This document shows, piece after piece, positions 20,222 to 23,086 of a DNA stretch of 23,086 nucleotides (positions are counted from its first letter, which is position 1; the number at the start of each line of letters is the position of its first letter). The stretch is from positions 1 through 23,086 of the forward strand of contig JBLNBU010000289.1 in assembly GCA_050260215.1 (NCBI GenBank), written 5' to 3'. Both the position numbers and the translations under genes were made by a program. The DNA comes from JBLNBU01 sp050260215. Its GTDB lineage: Bacteria > Pseudomonadota > Alphaproteobacteria > Rhodospirillales > Magnetospirillaceae. Below the pieces are notes generated by a model that did no database searches, was not told where the DNA came from, and saw nothing but the letters and a program-made list of their open reading frames with translations.

Positions 20222-21688
20222 ATGACCGAGCTTTCCGTTCTGGCCGAGCGCGTCGAGCGCTTGAAGGGCACTCCGGTGCTGTGCATCGGCGACACCATGC
20301 TGGACCGTTTCGTCTACGGCTCGGTCGAGCGCATCTCCCCCGAGGCGCCGATCCCGGTGGTGCTGATCGAGCGCGAAACCTCGATGCTGGGCGGGGCCGG
20401 CAACGTGGTGCGCAACATCGTGGCGCTGGGCGGCCAGCCGGCCTTCGTCTCGGTGGTCGGCGACGACTCGGCCGGGCGCGAGGTCACCCGCCTGATCGGC
20501 GAGCACTGCGAGATCGACCCCTGCATCGTGGTCGAGCCGGGGCGCCAGACCACCATCAAGACCCGCTTCTTCGCCTCGTCGCAGCAGCTGCTGCGCGCCG
20601 ACCGCGAGACCCGCGCCCCCGTCGGCGGCGCCGTCGGCGGCCAGCTGATGACCCGGGCCGAGCGGCTGCTCAAGCGGGTGGCGGCGGTGGTGCTGTCGGA
20701 TTACGGCAAGGGCGTGCTGGCGGCTCCGGTGCCGACCGAGCTGATCGCCAAGGCGCGCGGCATGGGCAAGGCGGTGATCGTCGACCCCAAGGGCTGCGAC
20801 TATTCCATCTATGCCGGGGCGACGGTGGTCACCCCCAACCGCAAGGAACTGCACGAGGCCACCGGCATGCCCGTCGACGACGACGAGGCCATCGTCGCCG
20901 CCGCCCGCCGCCTCATCGAGCAGTGCCGCTTCGACGCGGTGTTGATCACCCGCAGCCAGGACGGCATGACCCTGGTGCAGGCCGACGGCGCCGTCCACCA
21001 TCTGCCGGCCGAGGCGCGCGAGGTGTTCGACGTCTCGGGCGCCGGCGACACGGTGGTGGCGACCCTGGCCACGGCGGTGGCCTCGGGCGCCAGCCTGCTG
21101 GAAGGCGCGCGGCTGGCCAACGTCGCCGCCGGCATCGTCGTCGGCAAGGTCGGCACCGCGGTGGCCTATGCCTCCGAGCTGGTCTCGGCGCTGCACCACG
21201 ACGACCTGCTGGCCGGCGATTCGAAGGTGGTGCCGCTGGGCAGCGCGGTCGAGACCGTCGACCGCTGGAAGCGCAAGGGCCTGTCGGTGGGCTTCACCAA
21301 CGGCTGCTTCGACCTGCTCCATCCCGGCCATGTGTCGATCCTGTCCCAGGCCAAGGCCGCCTGCGACAAGCTGGTGGTCGGGCTGAACTCCGACGCCTCG
21401 GTGTCGCGGCTCAAGGGCCCTGAGCGCCCGGTGCAGTCCGAGGCGGCGCGGGCCACCGTGCTGGCGTCGCTGTCCACCGTCGACATGGTGGTGATCTTCG
21501 GAGAAGACACCCCGCTGGCCCTGATCGAAACCCTGCGCCCGGACGTTCTGGTCAAGGGAGCCGACTATACCGTCGAGACGGTGGTCGGCGCCGCCCACGG
21601 GATCGGCTGGGGCGGCAAGGTGGGGCTGGCCCAGCTGGTCGACGGCCAAAGCCCCACCAACACCATCCGCAAGTTGACGGCGAAATGA
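20222..21688 (+). CDS. hldE: Bifunctional heptose-7-phosphate kinase / heptose-1-phosphate adenylyltransferase
   Basis: HldE makes ADP-D-glycero-beta-D-manno-heptose for the LPS inner core in two non-consecutive steps. The 488-residue product has the family's usual length of about 475-490. The first domain (1 to about 325) is a PfkB/ribokinase fold with VLCIGDTMLDRFVYG, LGGAGNVVRNI and the signature DVSGAGDTVVATL near residue 275. The second (about 350-488) is a nucleotidyltransferase with FTNGCFDLLHPGHV (HxGH-type motif) and VGLNSDASVSRLKG. The LVKGADYTVETVVG and TNTIRK ends are typical. Both halves are intact, so no separate hldA/hldC is needed. The stop overlaps the queF start by 4 bp, an unexpected partner (see findings). 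LPS heptose is implied for this organism. Confidence 0.97.
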   Translation: MTELSVLAERVERLKGTPVLCIGDTMLDRFVYGSVERISPEAPIPVVLIERETSMLGGAGNVVRNIVALGGQPAFVSVVGDDSAGREVTRLIGEHCEIDPCIVVEPGRQTTIKTRFFASSQQLLRADRETRAPVGGAVGGQLMTRAERLLKRVAAVVLSDYGKGVLAAPVPTELIAKARGMGKAVIVDPKGCDYSIYAGATVVTPNRKELHEATGMPVDDDEAIVAAARRLIEQCRFDAVLITRSQDGMTLVQADGAVHHLPAEAREVFDVSGAGDTVVATLATAVASGASLLEGARLANVAAGIVVGKVGTAVAYASELVSALHHDDLLAGDSKVVPLGSAVETVDRWKRKGLSVGFTNGCFDLLHPGHVSILSQAKAACDKLVVGLNSDASVSRLKGPERPVQSEAARATVLASLSTVDMVVIFGEDTPLALIETLRPDVLVKGADYTVETVVGAAHGIGWGGKVGLAQLVDGQSPTNTIRKLTAK

Positions 21689-22143
21689 CCGACACGCCTG
21701 CGCTGACCCAGCTGGGCCACCACGCCGCCATCCCGGCCGATCCCGACGCCGCGGTGATCGAGACGGTGCCCAATCCCCATCCGGGCACCGACTACCTGGT
21801 GCGCTTCACCGCACCCGAGTTCACCTCGCTGTGCCCGATCACCGGCCAGCCCGACTTCGCCCAGCTGGTCATCGACTACGTTCCCGACACCACCCTGGTG
21901 GAAAGCAAGTCGCTGAAGCTGTTCCTGGCCAGCTTCCGCAACCACGGCGCCTTCCACGAGGACTGCACCGTCGGTATCGCCAAGCGGCTGGTCGACGCCG
22001 CCTCGCCCAAGTGGCTGCGCATCGGCGGCTATTGGTATCCGCGCGGCGGCATCCCCATCGACGTGTTCTGGCAGACCGGCGCCCCGCCCGCCGGCCTGTG
22101 GCTGCCCGACCAGGGAGTGGCGTCGTACCGCGGGCGGGGGTGA
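21685..22143 (+). CDS. queF: NADPH-dependent preQ0 reductase
   Basis: QueF reduces the nitrile of preQ0 (7-cyano-7-deazaguanine) to the amine preQ1 with two NADPH, for queuosine in tRNA. The 152-residue product is the short, unimodular form. The catalytic Cys is C50 in FTSLCPITGQPDF, with D57 as the acid. ESKSLKLFLASFRNHGAFHEDC (from about residue 73, described by parts) is the QueF signature with the E73-S-K-S substrate site. The C-terminal YPRGGIPIDVFWQTG fits the fold. ATG overlaps the hldE stop by 4 bp. queG follows after 31 bp, so the two queuosine genes form a unit. All catalytic residues are present. Confidence 0.96.
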   Translation: MTDTPALTQLGHHAAIPADPDAAVIETVPNPHPGTDYLVRFTAPEFTSLCPITGQPDFAQLVIDYVPDTTLVESKSLKLFLASFRNHGAFHEDCTVGIAKRLVDAASPKWLRIGGYWYPRGGIPIDVFWQTGAPPAGLWLPDQGVASYRGRG

Positions 22144-22174
22144 CAAAGCCGCTGTCGGTGGCCCAAATAGAGGC

Positions 22175-23086
22175 ATGACCGACCCCAAGCTCGCCATCCG
22201 CGCCAAGGCCCTTGAACTCGGCTTCGCCGCCGTCGGCTTCGCCGCGGCCGAGGCCGATCCGGCCTGGGCCGAGGCCCTGGCCCGCTTCGTCGCCGAGGGC
22301 CGCCACGGCGACATGGAGTGGATGGCCGAGACGCCCGGGCGGCGCACCAGCCCCAAGGGCCTGTGGCCCGAGGTCCGCTCGGTGGTGGTGCTGGGCACCA
22401 GCTATGCTCCCCACGGCGATCCGCTGGCGCTGCTGGGCGCCCCCGAGCGCGGCTCCATCAGCACCTACGCCCGCAACAAGGACTACCACGACGTGGTCAA
22501 GAAGCGCCTCAAGGCGCTGGGCCGCTGGATGGCGGAGCGCTTCGGCCACGACCTCAAGGTGTTCGTCGACACCGCCCCGGTGATGGAAAAGCCGCTGGCG
22601 GCGCGATCCGGGCTGGGCTGGGTGGGCCGCCACACCAATCTGGTGTCGCGCCGCTTCGGCGGCTGGCTGGTGCTGTCCGAGATCTACACCACCCTGGACC
22701 TGGCCCCCGACCCGCCGGAGCCCAACCGCTGCGGCCGCTGCTCGGCTTGCGTACCCGCCTGCCCGACCGCGGCCCTGGACGGTGGCGGGCATATCGACGC
22801 CCGCCGCTGCATTTCGTACCTGACCATCGAGCACAAGGGCCACATCCCGGCCGAGCTGCGGCCGCTGATGGGCAACCGCGTCTACGGCTGCGACGACTGC
22901 CTGGCGCCCTGCCCGTGGAACAAATTCTCCCGCCCGACGCGGGATGCCGACTTCCTGCCGCGCGCCGAGCTGGCGGCGCCGCGCCTGGCCGACTTGGCCG
23001 CGCTGTCGGACGCGGATTTCCGCCAGGTGTTCTCGGGCTCGCCGGTGAAAAGGGTGGGGCGCGACCGCTTCGTCAGGAACGTGCTG
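22175..23086 (+). CDS. queG: Epoxyqueuosine reductase, 3' end cut by window edge
   Basis: QueG reduces epoxyqueuosine to queuosine in tRNA, using cobalamin and two [4Fe-4S] clusters. The visible 304 residues start MTDPKLAIRAKALELGFAAV. They contain the catalytic-domain segment FVDTAPVMEKPLAARSGLG with D132, the conserved GWVGRHTNL, cluster-binding C186-x2-C189-x2-C192-x3-C196 (CGRCSACVPACP), C212 in the RRCISYLTIEH motif, and C239-x2-C242-x3-C246 (GCDDCLAPCPW). The family has about 340-380 residues with a HEAT-like tail, most of which would lie beyond 23086. ATG 22175 has AGAGG close upstream. Together with queF it completes the last two chemical steps of queuosine synthesis. Confidence 0.96.
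   Translation, partial: MTDPKLAIRAKALELGFAAVGFAAAEADPAWAEALARFVAEGRHGDMEWMAETPGRRTSPKGLWPEVRSVVVLGTSYAPHGDPLALLGAPERGSISTYARNKDYHDVVKKRLKALGRWMAERFGHDLKVFVDTAPVMEKPLAARSGLGWVGRHTNLVSRRFGGWLVLSEIYTTLDLAPDPPEPNRCGRCSACVPACPTAALDGGGHIDARRCISYLTIEHKGHIPAELRPLMGNRVYGCDDCLAPCPWNKFSRPTRDADFLPRAELAAPRLADLAALSDADFRQVFSGSPVKRVGRDRFVRNVL

Overview
The window looks like chromosomal DNA of a high-GC alphaproteobacterium (roughly 70% G+C by eye), most plausibly Rhodospirillales and Magnetospirillum-like. The reasons are the gene order aroA-cmk-rpsA-ihfB-lapA-pyrF-trpF, a TIGR02300 'FYDLN acid' protein next to a tRNA-Ala, a CbbY-type phosphatase, and a CZB-domain chemoreceptor. The genus is an inference; there is no rRNA here to test it. 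I see no insertion sequence, prophage, CRISPR array or integrase, so this is mostly core genome with a few lineage-specific islets.

Layout. 1-5779 (minus strand) is a housekeeping chain: aroA and cmk (4-bp overlap), rpsA with its own leader and a UUCG-loop terminator, then ihfB, lapA, pyrF and trpF, each overlapping the next by 1 to 4 bp; trpF runs off the left edge. 5887-6600 (plus) holds the TIGR02300 protein, then tRNA-Ala(GGC) with a good promoter and an intrinsic terminator. 6631-8104 is a small accessory islet on the minus strand: a winged-helix regulator coupled to a hemerythrin-fold protein that has lost most iron ligands, an intergenic stretch with hairpins, and an 82-residue protein with an HWH motif at each end. 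8105-9905 has a dCMP-deaminase-like enzyme (minus), then a CbbY-like HAD phosphatase and a Mug/TDG-superfamily glycosylase (plus).

9963-12287 (minus) encodes a Cache-HAMP-MCP-CZB chemoreceptor. Divergent from it are a secreted M23 peptidase and an MFS transporter, overlapping by 4 bp. The MFS gene converges on and overlaps an ABC-2 permease gene. That permease is the last of five minus-strand genes (19285 to 14582): two tandem, paralogous, EAL-like proteins, a two-helix membrane zinc-ribbon protein, an ABC ATPase and the permease. This cluster is the best candidate for something undescribed. Divergent from it, 19401-23086 (plus) carries a PPP-family phosphatase, hldE (LPS heptose activation), queF and queG (the last two chemical steps of queuosine synthesis); hldE and queF overlap by 4 bp and queG runs off the right edge.

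How the genes work together. The left block supplies aromatic amino acid, pyrimidine and CMP synthesis plus translation and nucleoid proteins. The right block links an envelope-sugar enzyme to tRNA modification. The middle is sensory and envelope related. Tight overlaps indicate translational coupling throughout. Starts were chosen from Shine-Dalgarno spacing and family alignment made from memory; no database search was run.
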